A DNA stretch of 56,311 nt from Vittaforma corneae ATCC 50505. Taxonomy: Eukaryota > Microsporidia > Nosematidae. Shown here piece after piece: positions 54,681 through 56,311 of this stretch. Location: NCBI RefSeq assembly GCF_000231115.1, contig NW_006889846.1, forward strand, positions 1 to 56,311, in the 5' to 3' direction. Within the stretch, counting starts at the first letter, position 1. Each line of letters starts with the position of its first letter. The position numbers and the translations under genes were made by a program. The notes under the pieces were generated by a model. It saw nothing but the letters and a program-made list of their open reading frames with translations. It had not been told where the DNA came from and ran no database searches.

Positions 54681-55572
54681 AAAGAAACTTTACAAGTTCA
54701 AAAAGAAGATCATCAAAAATGTTTTGGTTAAGGGAATAAGAATCAATAGTGACTTTGTTAGCATTCAAATCAAGAATGTGGAGCCTTCTACTGTATTCAT
54801 CTTTGATAAAAATAGAGTCTTCCATGCTTTCCAGACAGGTAAATCAATTAATCATATTTTTAGATGTGATATTGGCCGATTTAAGGTTATAGTTCATACA
54901 AATAACCAATGGAACAGTTTTGAGACAGATGTTGATCTAGTGCACGACTATAGCCCTTCAGGATTATATAATTATGGTATCCACTGTTGTGATTCCTTAT
55001 TCTATCTGTCAGGTAAAAGAACAAATTGCGTGCACTTTCAGGATAGCTCGCTAACTCATAAAACGAAGGAATGCTTAATTTTAGATTCGAAATTAAAAGC
55101 AATAACAGAGGAAACATACAATAATGTGGTTGGCGAGTCTTTTGTGATCAATATGCGTTTTGTGGAAATTAAAACCAACCATTTTAAGGAAAGGTTGAGA
55201 TTGATGACAAATCAAATAAGTAAGGTAAAGTTTGAGAGTTTTCTGATTGTTTGTCCATCAAATTCAGACGCAAAGGAAACACATACGCTTTTGAATACAC
55301 AAGCTGCTCTTGAAAGTCATCTTGCTGTTGCAAAGTATGAAATTGGACCCAGGCCAAGCATAAACAGTAAATTCTGGATATGCTCATTTAAAGAAGCGTT
55401 GGGCATTGCTGGTTTTGAAACAGTTATTTTAAAAGGCATTGGAAATGCAGAGGAACTTTTTCCTATTTTTGAGGTCTTGAAGATTTGCAATAGAAGAAAA
55501 GCCATAGTTTATGATAGCCTTAACAATATTGAGTATTTAAAATCCATAACTTCTGAAAGCACAGTACATTAG
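54676..55572 (+). CDS. Brr2/Slh1-like helicase, fragment 3 (Sec63 end and truncated second part)
   Basis: About 298 codons in the frame after the T6 run: a basic helix (EKKLYKFKKKIIKNVLVKG), then IRINSDFVSIQIKNVEPSTV and VFHAFQTGKSINHIFRC as beta-rich Sec63-domain sequence, then a region with ESFLIVCPSNSDAKETHTLL and KAIVYDSLNNIEYLKSI that looks like a degenerate second helicase cassette lacking recognisable motif I and II. Ends at 55572. Full Brr2 has two complete cassettes (about 2,000 residues); here only about 1,050 codons are present. Confidence 0.6.
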   Translation, partial: LEKKLYKFKKKIIKNVLVKGIRINSDFVSIQIKNVEPSTVFIFDKNRVFHAFQTGKSINHIFRCDIGRFKVIVHTNNQWNSFETDVDLVHDYSPSGLYNYGIHCCDSLFYLSGKRTNCVHFQDSSLTHKTKECLILDSKLKAITEETYNNVVGESFVINMRFVEIKTNHFKERLRLMTNQISKVKFESFLIVCPSNSDAKETHTLLNTQAALESHLAVAKYEIGPRPSINSKFWICSFKEALGIAGFETVILKGIGNAEELFPIFEVLKICNRRKAIVYDSLNNIEYLKSITSESTVH

Positions 55573-55785
55573 CTGCATATTAGAAGACGTGTTGTATAGA
55601 GAACTAAGTATTGTTGAACAAGGATAGAGGAAACACATAATTCAAAATTAAATTGCACGTATACAAGTTTACGTTAAAAAGAACAGCAAAGCGTTTTAAT
55701 ACTTTTCAAGCTTAATTGCCAAAGCAATCCAATTTTACAAAGTATTGGATTTACTCGCTTTTCGAAACGTGAATAAACGTCTTCT

Positions 55786-56311
55786 TTATCTTGCCTTTTC
55801 TTTTCTCTTCATTCTTTCATAGAAATCGAAGAGCACAGTCACCAAAATGGATACAAACAGACAGCCACCACATAGCATTATATCTATGGGGCTGAGCTTT
55901 TTTACTTGGAAGAAGCTCAGAGCTGCTTGATTTCCTGAAAATATTAATCCGACTACAACTATAGAAAATAATACACACAATATGAATATTGAAATAAAAA
56001 GACAGTTCTTACGAACAGATTGTCTATGTGGTCCGAAGTCTGCAAACTTCAGAGAACGATAGACTAGAAGTGTCATGGTGCATATAAATATAACAGCAGA
56101 ATTCTTTGATTCCAATATTACTTCGCGTGTCTGTAAACGCTGAGGATTGCCGAAGCTTACAAAGTATGAAGTAAACGAAAAAACAAGAAGAATTAAACTG
56201 AGCTCAAAAAAGAGATGCGTAGCATCAGACCTAAGATCGATGGATATCTTCTTGGAGTAGATTTTGTTTGCTGCTTTGAAATTTGAAAGAGCGTATGCCA
56301 GAACATAGCAA
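55786..56311 (-). CDS. C-terminal membrane domain of a P-type-ATPase-like protein, 5' partial
   Basis: About 174 codons, open to the window edge, so the catalytic part lies outside. Five hydrophobic segments are visible: VLAYALSNF, FFELSLILLVFSFTSYFVSF, AVIFICTMTLLVYRSL, LFISIFILCVLFSIVVVGLIF and IMLCGGCLFVSILVTVLFDF, ending in a basic tail (YERMKRKEKAR). The spacing with FVSFGNPQRLQTREVILESKNSAVIFI recalls the last helices of P5-type ATPases. Without the DKTGT region this is a guess; another polytopic transporter is possible. Confidence 0.4.
   Translation of the reverse strand, partial: CYVLAYALSNFKAANKIYSKKISIDLRSDATHLFFELSLILLVFSFTSYFVSFGNPQRLQTREVILESKNSAVIFICTMTLLVYRSLKFADFGPHRQSVRKNCLFISIFILCVLFSIVVVGLIFSGNQAALSFFQVKKLSPIDIMLCGGCLFVSILVTVLFDFYERMKRKEKAR

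Overview
This window reads as nuclear DNA of a microsporidian (an obligate intracellular fungal-lineage parasite). The evidence is an AT-rich, gene-dense sequence with no intron needed by any recognised gene, short and divergent versions of eukaryotic proteins (alpha-tubulin, calcineurin B, eIF5, Cdc73, proteasome beta-6, RPS26, RPL17, RPL40, Spb1, zuotin), a class II photolyase, and a start-site signature. Most genes have a short C run (CCC to CCCCC, more rarely GGG or GGGG) within about 3-20 bases of the ATG, often preceded by AAATTT. This matches translation and transcription start signals described for microsporidia. I used it to move several starts downstream of the longest open frame. 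The genus cannot be fixed from the sequence.

Layout. 1-8 kb: 3' end of a Rad17-like checkpoint ATPase, a perfect 38-bp hairpin, alpha-tubulin, tRNA-Met, a gene-poor 1.25 kb, a membrane-anchored subtilisin-like protein that seems to lack the catalytic Asp and His, a Rad51-paralogue-like ATPase, a possible Tim17/22 protein and a V-ATPase proteolipid. 8-20 kb: a degenerate EF-hand protein, a formin, a secreted GDA1/CD39 apyrase, small membrane proteins, Cdc73, a Vps45-like SM protein, an eIF4G-like protein, a zuotin with an altered HPD motif, and calcineurin B. 20-32 kb: a possible tail-anchored coiled protein, a frameshifted Nop9-like gene, RPS26, a KH protein, a DUF155/Rmd1 protein, eIF5, an unknown protein, a 54-codon membrane peptide, Spb1 and a second V-ATPase proteolipid. 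32-38 kb: a tandem pair of paralogous 289-residue membrane proteins of no recognised family, small unknowns, class II photolyase, and a truncated Merlin/ISXO2-type transposase derivative. 38-56 kb: an RRM protein, a degenerate ubiquitin-RPL40 fusion, CysRS, a TEX264-like protein, a YbaK deacylase, RPL17, proteasome beta-6, a GRP170-like Hsp70 relative, Dop1 in two pieces, a Brr2/Slh1-like helicase in three pieces, and the C-terminal end of a P-type-ATPase-like membrane protein.

Functional themes: translation and ribosome assembly (RPS26, RPL17, RPL40, eIF4G, eIF5, Spb1, Nop9, zuotin, CysRS, YbaK); DNA repair (Rad17, Rad51-like, photolyase); membrane traffic, ER and secretion (Vps45, Dop1, TEX264-like, GRP170-like, apyrase, subtilisin-like); acidification (two V-ATPase proteolipids); cytoskeleton and calcium (tubulin, formin, EF-hand, calcineurin B).

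A recurring feature is single-base frame breaks inside otherwise well conserved genes: Spb1, Nop9, Dop1, the helicase and two small membrane genes. Several lie in short A or T runs. Assembly indels are the simplest reading, but slippage or early decay is possible and can be tested.
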